A DNA stretch of 5,099 bases from Bacteriovorax sp. UBA1852 (GCA_002338505.1 DDIK01000138.1:1-5099), one strand, 5' to 3'. Positions 1 to 5,099 are shown, counted from the stretch's first letter. Notes: generated from the letters alone by a model not told the origin. A program made the numbers and translations.

Positions 1-634
1 AAGCAAGTCTAAGTGGAGAGTCAAAGCTTGGCTTTCCAAGTTTTGGGCTACTATGAAACATTTGAACAAGTGAACTTGCCATCTTAATTTTCTTTGATTC
101 AAAATTACTTACTGAAGCGTAAGATGCTCCTGCTACAATAAGAGTTATGGCCGCATATATTGAAATGCCTTTAGCTGAAAAATCTTTAGATTCTGAAAAT
201 TTATGTAAGAAGAAAAATGCTCCAAAAGAGAGAAGGTAGTAAACCGTACAAAATGGACAAAGAGATCCAAGAAATAAGAGAGAGTAACCTAGTAGAACGA
301 TACATCCTACAGCATTTAAAAGCAGTGTGTAGTAGAGTGCGCTTTCTATTTCTTCATTATTAAAAACATAGAAGAACATGACAAAAGCACCGATTAACAC
401 TCCAAAAATAGAGATAGGAATTCCAAAAATATTTCCCAGAGGAGAGAGCGTAGTAGCATCGCAGTTGAAGAAACTATTTATGTTACAAACAGAAGTTGCT
501 TCAAAGCCAGATGGATACTTTGCTGAGAAGTAATGACTCGTAAGGTAAATAGATACAATACTCATGGCCAGGCCAAGAATGAAGAATAGAACCTGTTGGT
601 TAAATGTGATTTTTGATAATACTGTCTTTTTCAT
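1..634 (-). CDS. VKOR-family membrane thiol:quinone oxidoreductase (3' end outside window)
   Basis: This gene was read by translating the minus strand; 211 codons are visible and it is still open at the window edge. The protein matches the vitamin K epoxide reductase (VKOR) family: a loop cysteine pair C50 and C58, a conserved Ser at 64, an FGIP-S-FG segment at about 70-78, and the quinone-proximal active-site C126-P-F-C129. Hydrophobic segments at about 12-31, 67-92, 101-123, 128-144 and 156-174 fit a four- to five-helix inner-membrane bundle. Bacterial VKORs oxidise a DsbA/thioredoxin-like partner and pass electrons to quinone, so it should support periplasmic disulfide formation. After the last helix, residues 175-211 form a soluble stretch (S-P-K-L-G-K-P...S-P-L-R-L-A) that looks like the linker into a fused thioredoxin/DsbA-like domain beyond the edge; that part is inference. 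The ATG at 634 has an AGAGGA ribosome site overlapping the pgeF stop codon, so it is the last visible gene of the operon. Family assignment is confident; the fusion is not proven. Confidence 0.9.
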   Translation of the reverse strand, partial: MKKTVLSKITFNQQVLFFILGLAMSIVSIYLTSHYFSAKYPSGFEATSVCNINSFFNCDATTLSPLGNIFGIPISIFGVLIGAFVMFFYVFNNEEIESALYYTLLLNAVGCIVLLGYSLLFLGSLCPFCTVYYLLSFGAFFFLHKFSESKDFSAKGISIYAAITLIVAGASYASVSNFESKKIKMASSLVQMFHSSPKLGKPSFDSPLRLA

Positions 635-639
635 TTTAT

Positions 640-645
640 TCCTCT
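640..645 (-). promoter_or_regulatory. Ribosome binding site of the VKOR gene, overlapping the pgeF stop
   Basis: On the minus strand the sequence reads TAGAGGA followed by five bases and then the ATG at 634. The TAG at 646-644 is the pgeF stop codon, so ribosomes terminating on pgeF sit on the Shine-Dalgarno of the next gene. This fixes the VKOR start and suggests translational coupling. Confidence 0.75.
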
Positions 646-1222
646 ACTTTTTTCTAAGGATATTATAATTTCGTTTATTTGTTTTATTAAGTCTGTAGCT
701 ATTTAAATTATCATTTTCATATGTACATAGACCACTGAAAATAATCTCTATACTACCAAAGTATTGCTTAATTTGTTTCTGGGCAATTTTACCAAGGTCT
801 AAGTAGTATGATTCATCTATTTTAATAGTCTCTTCTTTAAAATACTCACAAAACTCAGTTCCTACTTCATATCTATTTGTACTGATGTGAGGCCCTATTA
901 TGACGGTATGTGGACTGATGCTTCTTAATTCGTTGTTATCAAGTATGTTGTCTTTAAGTCCTCGCCAACCTGCATGTATGATAGCGATGGCACCTTTACC
1001 AACGAGAGCAATAGGTAAGCAGTCTGCTGTTTTAATGCAAATAGGCGATAGGTTCTTTGATATGATCCCATCACCAATACTTTCTTTATTGATTTGATCC
1101 TCATTGAGGACAATACTTGAGTGAGTTTGTTTTACTTCGAAATAATTTAAATCTGGTCTATCATTGTAGGTTTCAAAAATATAATTACCAATCTCGTGTG
1201 TCCAAATTAATTGTGCACTCAT
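644..1222 (-). CDS. pgeF: PgeF/YfiH-family purine nucleoside phosphorylase-like ("polyphenol oxidase") protein, compact form
   Basis: This 192-residue protein carries the hallmarks of the YfiH/LACC1 (DUF152) family: K-Q-T-H34-S-S, G-D51-G, T-A-D-C68-L-P-I, H83-A-G-W-R-G-L, I-G-P-H at 109-112 with Y-E-V-G, and a C-terminal C166-T-Y with N-x-Y-R and a final R184. His34, Cys68 and His83 are the expected metal/catalytic site residues. Family members are cytoplasmic enzymes reported to phosphorolyse or deaminate purine nucleosides, and E. coli YfiH (PgeF) limits misincorporation in peptidoglycan precursors; which activity dominates here cannot be told. Usual length is about 240-250 residues. This copy lacks roughly 40-50 N-terminal residues, including the R-x-G-G-V-S and N-L-x-x-H-x-G-D segments. 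The start ATG overlaps the rluD stop by 4 nt (ATGA), with only a weak CGGAA site at 1228-1232, so translation is probably coupled. Adjacency to rluD matches many proteobacteria. Confidence 0.88.
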   Translation of the reverse strand: MSAQLIWTHEIGNYIFETYNDRPDLNYFEVKQTHSSIVLNEDQINKESIGDGIISKNLSPICIKTADCLPIALVGKGAIAIIHAGWRGLKDNILDNNELRSISPHTVIIGPHISTNRYEVGTEFCEYFKEETIKIDESYYLDLGKIAQKQIKQYFGSIEIIFSGLCTYENDNLNSYRLNKTNKRNYNILRKK

Positions 1223-2205
1223 TTTCGTTCCGCTTTAAGTTTGTGTGATATATCCAGGACACCTCTAAATGTATCAGGGTAGTCGACTTCAAACCTAAGC
1301 TCTTCTTTAGTAATAGGGTGAATAAGTCCTAATACTTTTGCATGTAATAAAGGGTGTGGATAACCATCCAATATATCTTTATATTCGCTGCCAATTCTAG
1401 CTATATGCTCTTTTGGATTTCCATAAGTAGGATCACAAAGAATAGGGGATCTCATCATTTGACTTAGGTGGACTCTGATCTGGTGAGTTCTTCCAGTCTC
1501 TAGTTTAAGCTCAAAGAGAGAGTGTTTTTTAAAGTATTCAAGAACTTTATAGTGAGTAATAGCATTTTTGGAGTTCTTTACGTTTGCAGCCATCTTAAGT
1601 CGGTTTTGAGGATGCCTTCCAATTGAAGCGTCAACTAGTCCTCCTATAGGGTGATGATCCCCCATGACGATTGCGTGATAAATTCTTTCGATGTCATGAC
1701 TTGCAAATAGATTTACGAGACCCTCATGACATTCGCTTGTCTTTGCAACAACCATAATACCGCTTGTACCCTTATCAAGTCGATGAACAATTCCAGGTCT
1801 CTTTTGATCCCCAACGCCCTTAAGGTCTTTACAGTGATAGAGGATGGCATTGACTAATGTGCCCTCATAATTCCCAGGGGCAGGATGTGTAACCATCCCA
1901 GCTGGTTTGTTCACAAAGAGCAAGTGCTCATCTTCATAAACTATTTCAAGTGGAATATTTTGGGCCTTTGCATCGGCATCTCTTGGAGGAGGTATTGAAA
2001 CCGTGACCAAGGTATCGATAGGAGGTAACTTCTTAAGTTCTATTTTTTCATGAGTTGAAGTTATTTTATCTTTAAGAAAGAGATCTTTAACGTTAGATCG
2101 ACTTAGTTCTTTAATGTGATGAGAGAGAAATTGATCAAGTCTTCTAAACTTAGAATGATCTTCAGCGGTGACAACAAGTTTGTGAATCAGGTCTTTTTCA
2201 GGCAT
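1219..2205 (-). CDS. rluD: RluA/RluD-family 23S rRNA pseudouridine synthase
   Basis: This 328-residue enzyme isomerises uridine to pseudouridine in RNA. An N-terminal S4 RNA-binding domain (about 20-65; R-R-L-D-Q-F-L, S-R-S-N-V-K) precedes the catalytic domain. The signature H-R-L-D-K-G-T-S-G at 141-149 contains catalytic Asp144. Other family motifs are N-K-P-A-G-M-V-T-H-P (99-108), the G-R-T-H-Q-I-R-V-H-L block (238-247) and L-H-A-K (287-290). Length and the presence of S4 fit RluD or RluC; E. coli RluD modifies helix 69 of 23S rRNA (positions 1911, 1915, 1917). The pgeF neighbour favours RluD over RluC, but substrate choice is inferred. The ATG directly abuts the stop codon of the upstream J/HTH gene (TAG then ATG) and no clear Shine-Dalgarno precedes it, so expression probably depends on translation of the gene before it. 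Acts in the cytoplasm on assembling large subunits. Confidence 0.93.
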   Translation of the reverse strand: MPEKDLIHKLVVTAEDHSKFRRLDQFLSHHIKELSRSNVKDLFLKDKITSTHEKIELKKLPPIDTLVTVSIPPPRDADAKAQNIPLEIVYEDEHLLFVNKPAGMVTHPAPGNYEGTLVNAILYHCKDLKGVGDQKRPGIVHRLDKGTSGIMVVAKTSECHEGLVNLFASHDIERIYHAIVMGDHHPIGGLVDASIGRHPQNRLKMAANVKNSKNAITHYKVLEYFKKHSLFELKLETGRTHQIRVHLSQMMRSPILCDPTYGNPKEHIARIGSEYKDILDGYPHPLLHAKVLGLIHPITKEELRFEVDYPDTFRGVLDISHKLKAERK

Positions 2206-2880
2206 CTACTGTTTTAGAGACTTTAGTCTGGTCATGTATGAGCTGCAGACGAGTTCTGGATTTAACTTTAAGCATTTGGCGTATTGATAGATGAAGCCCC
2301 TTGTATAAACAGGAGCAGGGAGTTTATCAACTTCTTCATCTTCAATGTAATTAAGATATGTTTTAGAAATCTTGGTCATCTCAGCAAGCCTAGGAACGTC
2401 AACGTTCTTATACTTTCTGATTTTTCTTAAGAATTCTCCAGTATATTCTTCACATTGCTCAATCTCTTTTTCAAGTTCAGCATCTTGTTCAAACTCTAGA
2501 GCATACTTATTTTTGACAATCATTCTCTTCATCGAGATATCAGATAGCTGAGTCTCTTCAGGTTTTTCTTCCGTAGATACTTCTTCTAGGCTTGATGAGT
2601 CCATAGATTGTCTACCGACTAATCTCACGTCACTCTCAGAGGCAATGCCTCTTGCTTCATTGTATTGCTGTCTTTTTATAGGATCAGATAAAATTGTATA
2701 TGCTTCTTCAATTAACTCTAACACTTTATCCGCTTCATCTTTAGAGAGCAGCGAGTATAGAGCAAGGCTATCACCAGAATATGCATTCTTTGCCTTTAAG
2801 TAAGCTGAGTGAATATCATCAAGGGAGGCAGAAGTTGAAACCTCTAAAACTTCATAGTAGTTCTTTGATTGATCATTCAC
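2206..2880 (-). CDS. Degenerate J-domain plus RodZ-type helix-turn-helix protein
   Basis: This 224-residue soluble protein has two recognisable ends. Residues about 7-74 resemble a DnaJ J-domain (Y-Y-E-V-L-E-V at 8-14; A-Y-T-I-L-S-D-P-I-K-R-x-x-Y at 60-73). However, the loop where the essential His-Pro-Asp should lie reads S-G-D (35-37), so it is unlikely to stimulate an Hsp70 ATPase. A charged linker (about 80-145, rich in Glu/Ser) leads to an HTH_25/RodZ-type domain at about 147-216 (L-R-K-I-R, K-I-S-K-T-Y-L-N-Y-I-E, L-P-A-P-V-Y-T-R-G-F-I-Y-Q-Y). Unlike RodZ it has no membrane helix and no periplasmic domain. I read it as an adaptor or DNA-/filament-binding regulator; the true partner is unknown. 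The start is GTG, with AGGAG six bases upstream. It lies 9 nt after the MinD-like ATPase and directly before rluD. The same ATPase-then-J/HTH order is, from memory, found in other deltaproteobacteria, hinting at a joint role. Confidence 0.82.
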   Translation of the reverse strand: MNDQSKNYYEVLEVSTSASLDDIHSAYLKAKNAYSGDSLALYSLLSKDEADKVLELIEEAYTILSDPIKRQQYNEARGIASESDVRLVGRQSMDSSSLEEVSTEEKPEETQLSDISMKRMIVKNKYALEFEQDAELEKEIEQCEEYTGEFLRKIRKYKNVDVPRLAEMTKISKTYLNYIEDEEVDKLPAPVYTRGFIYQYAKCLKLNPELVCSSYMTRLKSLKQ

Positions 2881-2886
2881 AGGGGG

Positions 2887-2891
2887 CTCCT
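2887..2891 (-). promoter_or_regulatory. Ribosome binding site deciding the GTG start of the J/HTH gene
   Basis: On the minus strand TAGGAG is followed by six bases (CCCCCT) and then GTG at 2880. The TAG at 2892-2890 is the stop codon of the ATPase gene, so stop and Shine-Dalgarno share bases. This strongly supports the non-ATG start and coupling of the two genes. Confidence 0.8.
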
Positions 2892-3849
2892 ATTTCTTTG
2901 TAAGATTTAAAACACGATGGATAATATTTTCAAAGTTTTTGACGAGGGCAGAACTTGGAAATTCTAGTATCAGAGGCTTCTTTCTTTTCACACTTTGCCA
3001 GACAGTGGCATCGTACTCAAGATAGCCAACATAGTCTAAGTTAATACCAAAGTATTTCTTTGAAATGATTTTCATCGAAAACCCAATATCAATATCTGCC
3101 TGAGTTCGCGCTTGATTAATAATTAATTTTGGTGAGAATTCTGCAATTTCTCTTTCAAGTTTATCAGCAATCATAGGATTAATTTCACGAGCCTTCGCAA
3201 CGATTTCTGCGGGGCTGTGGTTCTCACTAATCTTACTGTTGAGCGCTTTATCAATAATTGGAGATAACTCAAGAAAGTCGTCTAACTGAGAAAGCTTTCT
3301 ATAAAAAACAGATTTAATAAATCTATAAGTATTCTCAATCGAAGTCGGCTCCGGCAGAGTAACTAGAATTCCTTGATCTGCACTCAAGAAGAAATCTAGT
3401 GTGTTGTGAGTTGTTCCTGCACCTAGGTCTAATAAAATATAATCAGCATCAAGGTCGCGAAGTTGGCTGATCAATTTATTCTTTTGAATATTTCTTAAGT
3501 TTGCAATGCCAAGTTCATCTTGGGCACCACTTATCAGAAAGAGGTTATTTAAAGGAGTAGGGGTAATGAGGTCACTAAGTTTTGTAGATGATTTTCCAAA
3601 GTAGTCACTTAAGGTCTTATCTGGAATAGGAACGCCTAGGCATGTGTGAATATTAGCACCACCAAGATCCATATCTATAATGACAACTTTCATTCCTAAG
3701 AGTGAAAGACAAATAGCTAAGTTTGATGTCACAAGGCTTTTGCCTACACCACCTTTTCCGCCACCAATTGCCCAGATCTGTTGAGATCCCTGCTTTTCAC
3801 CCATGATGTCTGAAATATCGCTCATGTTATTTTCAGAATTATCTGACAA
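2890..3849 (-). CDS. MinD/FlhG-like ParA-family ATPase
   Basis: This 319-residue P-loop ATPase has the deviant Walker A of the MinD/ParA class, G-G-G-K32-G-G-V-G-K37-S (29-38), with signature Lys32 for dimer formation. It also has a switch I region D59-M-D-L-G-G-A-N (59-66), as in FlhG/MinD, and a Walker B I-L-L-D141-L-G-A-G. Such ATPases form ATP-dependent dimers on membrane or nucleoid and position flagella, division planes or other cargo. Compared with about 270-residue MinD it has a helical insertion at about 183-238, followed by the conserved L-I-I-N-Q-A-R (242-248). The C-terminal helix (301-317) has spaced hydrophobics and could be a membrane-targeting helix; that is a guess. The start is TTG at 3849, supported by AAGGA 8 nt upstream; the internal ATG at codon 9 lacks such a site. 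No flagellar genes are adjacent, so calling it FlhG would go too far. First of five tightly spaced genes. Confidence 0.9.
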   Translation of the reverse strand: MSDNSENNMSDISDIMGEKQGSQQIWAIGGGKGGVGKSLVTSNLAICLSLLGMKVVIIDMDLGGANIHTCLGVPIPDKTLSDYFGKSSTKLSDLITPTPLNNLFLISGAQDELGIANLRNIQKNKLISQLRDLDADYILLDLGAGTTHNTLDFFLSADQGILVTLPEPTSIENTYRFIKSVFYRKLSQLDDFLELSPIIDKALNSKISENHSPAEIVAKAREINPMIADKLEREIAEFSPKLIINQARTQADIDIGFSMKIISKKYFGINLDYVGYLEYDATVWQSVKRKKPLILEFPSSALVKNFENIIHRVLNLTKK

Positions 3850-3857
3850 CGCTTATT

Positions 3858-3862
3858 TCCTT
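3858..3862 (-). promoter_or_regulatory. Ribosome binding site deciding the TTG start of the MinD-like ATPase gene
   Basis: AAGGA lies eight bases upstream of the TTG at 3849 on the minus strand. The next in-frame ATG (codon 9, at 3825) is preceded by an AT-rich stretch without a Shine-Dalgarno, so the TTG is preferred. Confidence 0.65.
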
Positions 3863-3871
3863 TTTGTATTA

Positions 3872-3906
3872 CTAATAACATAATAAGCACTGATTATCAT
3901 TATTAG
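3872..3906. repeat. AT-rich inverted repeat in the gap between the LON-domain and ATPase genes
   Basis: CTAATAA at 3872-3878 is perfectly complementary to TTATTAG at 3900-3906. A partly paired inner stem (3881-3886 with 3894-3899, one mismatch) encloses the 7-base loop GCACTGA. No run of T follows on either strand, so it is not a usual intrinsic terminator. It may be an operator or a weak RNA hairpin upstream of the ATPase gene, or chance in AT-rich DNA. Confidence 0.4.
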
Positions 3907-3936
3907 AAGCAAAATGTGTTTGAGCGTTTTAGTCTG

Positions 3937-4614
3937 TTAATTGGCCCAGCGAGCTATATTTTCGAGGTTTTCAAAATCTTTGAGGGCTTCGCAAACTTCA
4001 ATTTTTTCGTAAAAAGGATATTTGATATCTAGCATGAGGCTAAGAATATCTATTCTTTCTTTTATATTTGTATTTTCGAGAAGTATCTGTTTTATCTTCA
4101 TGTCTTGAATCATAAAGGTAGAAACATAGTCGATAACTTTTTCTTTCGTATCAATTGTATGACTAAATTGTTCTCTTTCTTTCTCATCGGTAATGGAGTT
4201 CTTGAGCCACTCATCTAATATCTCTTTTAATTTATTAAATTTCTCATTCTTTAAGATTCTTTTGTTTGAAATAGCATCTTCGATGATTTCTACATTTGCT
4301 TCTATGAAGGGATCATATTTCTCGATGGCAAGACATCTTACTCGATGCATACCTTTTAATAAGATTTTTAAAATGCCATTATTCATTCTTTCAACGATGA
4401 TGGGGTGACCAACTCCAAAAATTTCATTCCCATGAAAGTCATCATATATATTTTCATCTAGTTCGAGGGAAACACCTACTAGTTGATTGTGTTGGATAGC
4501 TGAGTGAATGAGCTTTTCATAATTTTCATCAGCAATATATAGAGGAAGAGATGTATTTGGGAAAAATACAACGTTTGTAAGTATTAATAATGGTACTCTC
4601 ATATTTGCACTCAC
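3937..4614 (-). CDS. Stand-alone LON substrate-binding (LAN/PUA-like) domain protein
   Basis: This 225-residue protein resembles the N-terminal substrate-binding domain of Lon protease with no AAA+ or protease part. It starts with the family pattern V-P-L-L-I-L...V-V-F-F-P-N...L-P-L-Y-I (7-27), then N-Y-E-K-L-I (31-36), a G-V-G turn near 67-69, and the strand-turn G-I-L-K-I-L-L-K-G-M-H-R-V-R (80-93). The second half (about 118-198) is helical and ends in E-R-I-D-I-L-S-L-M-L, as in the helical part of LON domains. Single-domain members are widespread in bacteria and are poorly understood; binding of unfolded or specific client proteins is a family-level guess. The GTG start at 4614 has AAGGA six bases upstream, better than the alternative ATG at codon 5. 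It lies 87 nt ahead of the ATPase gene in the same direction, and divergent from manA, so it may lead the operon. Confidence 0.87.
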   Translation of the reverse strand: MSANMRVPLLILTNVVFFPNTSLPLYIADENYEKLIHSAIQHNQLVGVSLELDENIYDDFHGNEIFGVGHPIIVERMNNGILKILLKGMHRVRCLAIEKYDPFIEANVEIIEDAISNKRILKNEKFNKLKEILDEWLKNSITDEKEREQFSHTIDTKEKVIDYVSTFMIQDMKIKQILLENTNIKERIDILSLMLDIKYPFYEKIEVCEALKDFENLENIARWAN

Positions 4615-4620
4615 TGCGTA

Positions 4621-4625
4621 TCCTT
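4621..4625 (-). promoter_or_regulatory. Ribosome binding site deciding the GTG start of the LON-domain gene
   Basis: AAGGA sits six bases upstream of the GTG at 4614 on the minus strand. The ATG at 4602 has no comparable site, so the GTG is taken as the start. Confidence 0.7.
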
Positions 4626-4650
4626 GGTGATTATATTGTATCTAGGATCC

Positions 4651-4700
4651 ATTATAAATTTGCAAAAATTATGGAGAATTGAGAGAATTAATTAATTTTT
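4651..4700 (-). promoter_or_regulatory. Candidate sigma-70 promoter of the LON-domain gene/operon
   Basis: On the minus strand a perfect TATAAT -10 box lies at 4656-4651, which would give a leader of about 30 nt before the GTG. The -35 region (about 4674-4679, ATTCTC) is a poor match. The A/T tract AAAAATTAATTAATT at 4700-4686 sits where an UP element would be, about 40-57 bases upstream of the expected start, and could compensate. A second -10-like TACAAT lies at 4640-4635. Inferred from motifs only. Confidence 0.45.
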
Positions 4701-4708
4701 CATATAAG
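4679..4708 (+). promoter_or_regulatory. Candidate sigma-70 promoter of manA
   Basis: TTGAGA at 4679-4684 and TATAAG at 4703-4708 are separated by 18 bases, close to sigma-70 consensus, and would start transcription about 15-20 bases before the manA start codon. It overlaps the proposed upstream A/T tract of the divergent LON promoter, so the two could compete for RNA polymerase. Motif evidence only. Confidence 0.45.
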
Positions 4709-4721
4709 TATCGAAATTAAT

Positions 4722-4726
4722 GGGAG
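4722..4726 (+). promoter_or_regulatory. Ribosome binding site deciding the TTG start of manA
   Basis: GGGAG is followed by six bases and then TTG at 4733. An in-frame TAA at 4718-4720 rules out any start further upstream, and no in-frame ATG occurs before the conserved N-terminal motifs, so the TTG is the only sensible start. Confidence 0.75.
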
Positions 4727-4732
4727 TCTCTA

Positions 4733-5099
4733 TTGAATACTTTTAAAGTATCTCCACATCTAACGTATAAGATTTGGGGAGGAGAGAAGTTGTTAGCTCT
4801 AAAAGCGCCAAGTTTACTAGGTAAATCTGATGTACCACTTGGGGAAACATGGGAAGTGTCTATTCATCCTGACGGTAAGTCTAAGGTTGAAGATGGAGAA
4901 TTTCTTGATGAAAAATTAGATAGTAGCAAGCTTACCTATCTCATTAAGTTTATCGATACTTCTCAAAACCTTTCAATTCAAGTTCATCCAGGTCAAGAGT
5001 ATGCTCAAAAGTTTGAGTCCGATAATGGAAAGAATGAATGTTGGATCATACTAGATGCTAACCCAGGCAGTGGAATTTACTTAGGATTTAAAGATGGGG
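4733..5099 (+). CDS. manA: Type I mannose-6-phosphate isomerase (3' end outside window)
   Basis: 122 codons are visible and the frame is still open at the right edge; family members run to about 310-400 residues, so this is roughly the first third. It reads as the cupin-fold, zinc-dependent enzyme that interconverts fructose-6-phosphate and mannose-6-phosphate in the cytoplasm, feeding GDP-mannose and surface polysaccharide synthesis or mannose use. Evidence: an N-terminal Y-K-I-W-G-G (12-17), the G-E-T-W-E-V-S motif (37-43), the zinc-site S-I-Q83-V-H85-P (81-86), and the G-K-N-E102-C-W block, whose Glu is the third zinc ligand; the final ligand should lie past the window. The short spacing before Q-V-H-P resembles the Bacillus-type, shorter PMI more than the long E. 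coli form. Its start is TTG (4733) with GGGAG upstream. It is divergent from the LON-domain gene and has no evident functional link to it. Confidence 0.92.
   Translation, partial: MNTFKVSPHLTYKIWGGEKLLALKAPSLLGKSDVPLGETWEVSIHPDGKSKVEDGEFLDEKLDSSKLTYLIKFIDTSQNLSIQVHPGQEYAQKFESDNGKNECWIILDANPGSGIYLGFKDG

Noticed and set aside
900..1097. Open frame of 65 codons on the plus strand inside pgeF
   Set aside because: It is fully antisense to the conserved catalytic part of pgeF, and its product matches no family I know.
925..1113. Second minus-strand frame of 62 codons inside pgeF
   Set aside because: Same strand but a different frame within a clearly conserved gene, with no supporting motif; a shadow.
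2890..3849. Calling the ATPase FlhG or MinD outright
   Set aside because: Motifs fit both, but there is no adjacent flhF, minC or minE, and the insertion at 183-238 differs from MinD; only the family is supported.
3872..3906. Inverted repeat as an intrinsic terminator after the LON-domain gene
   Set aside because: The stem is AT-rich with mismatches, and no T-run follows on the minus strand (an A-rich stretch does instead), so termination is unlikely.
4193..4408. Plus-strand frame of 71 codons inside the LON-domain gene
   Set aside because: Antisense to the helical and core parts of the LON-domain gene, with a hydrophobic product typical of antisense reading.
4720..4746. ATG-initiated 8-codon frame just before and overlapping the start of manA
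   Set aside because: Its ATG overlaps the manA ribosome site, it has no ribosome site of its own, and it shows no repeated regulatory codons; most likely chance, although a tiny leader cannot be excluded.
1..5099. Mobile element, defence system or CRISPR array
   Set aside because: No direct repeats with spacers, transposase, integrase or defence-domain proteins were seen; base composition looks even across the window and the genes are housekeeping-like.

Overview
The window looks like the chromosome of an AT-rich, Gram-negative deltaproteobacterium-like organism. My best guess is the Bdellovibrionota, and within it Bacteriovorax/Halobacteriovorax-like predators. This rests on three things: the low G+C base composition (judged by eye), the short MinD/FlhG-like ATPase with a helical insertion followed by a J-domain/RodZ-type HTH protein, and the protein signatures in general. 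It is an inference from family resemblance, not from a database search.

Layout: six genes lie head-to-tail on the minus strand, and one gene is divergent at the right edge. In the direction of transcription (right to left) they are: a stand-alone LON substrate-binding-domain protein (4614-3937); a MinD/ParA-type ATPase (3849-2890); a degenerate J-domain plus RodZ-type HTH protein (2880-2206); an RluD-type 23S rRNA pseudouridine synthase (2205-1219); a compact PgeF/YfiH-type multicopper oxidase-like protein (1222-644); and a VKOR-type membrane thiol oxidoreductase that runs off the left edge (634 to <1). From the ATPase to VKOR the junctions are 9 nt, 0 nt, a 4-nt overlap and 9 nt, so these five genes almost certainly form one transcription unit with translational coupling. 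The LON gene is separated from them by 87 nt, which contain an AT-rich inverted repeat but no convincing terminator. It may be the promoter-proximal gene, or the ATPase may have its own promoter in that gap. On the plus strand, a type I mannose-6-phosphate isomerase (manA) starts at 4733 and is cut by the right edge.

Function: the rluD-pgeF pair is a widely conserved neighbourhood (also in E. coli) that joins ribosome maturation to purine/peptidoglycan quality control. The ATPase and the J/HTH protein are probably a cytoplasmic positioning or regulatory pair. The VKOR protein would re-oxidise a periplasmic thiol oxidase for disulfide formation. ManA interconverts fructose-6-P and mannose-6-P for cell-surface sugar synthesis. 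The 118-bp region between the LON gene and manA holds plausible back-to-back promoters.

I see no mobile element, CRISPR array, tRNA, rRNA or riboswitch. The window is mostly a housekeeping operon. The less well-understood part is the ATPase / pseudo-J-HTH / LON-domain group. Four of the seven starts are non-ATG (two GTG, two TTG), each supported by a good Shine-Dalgarno sequence.
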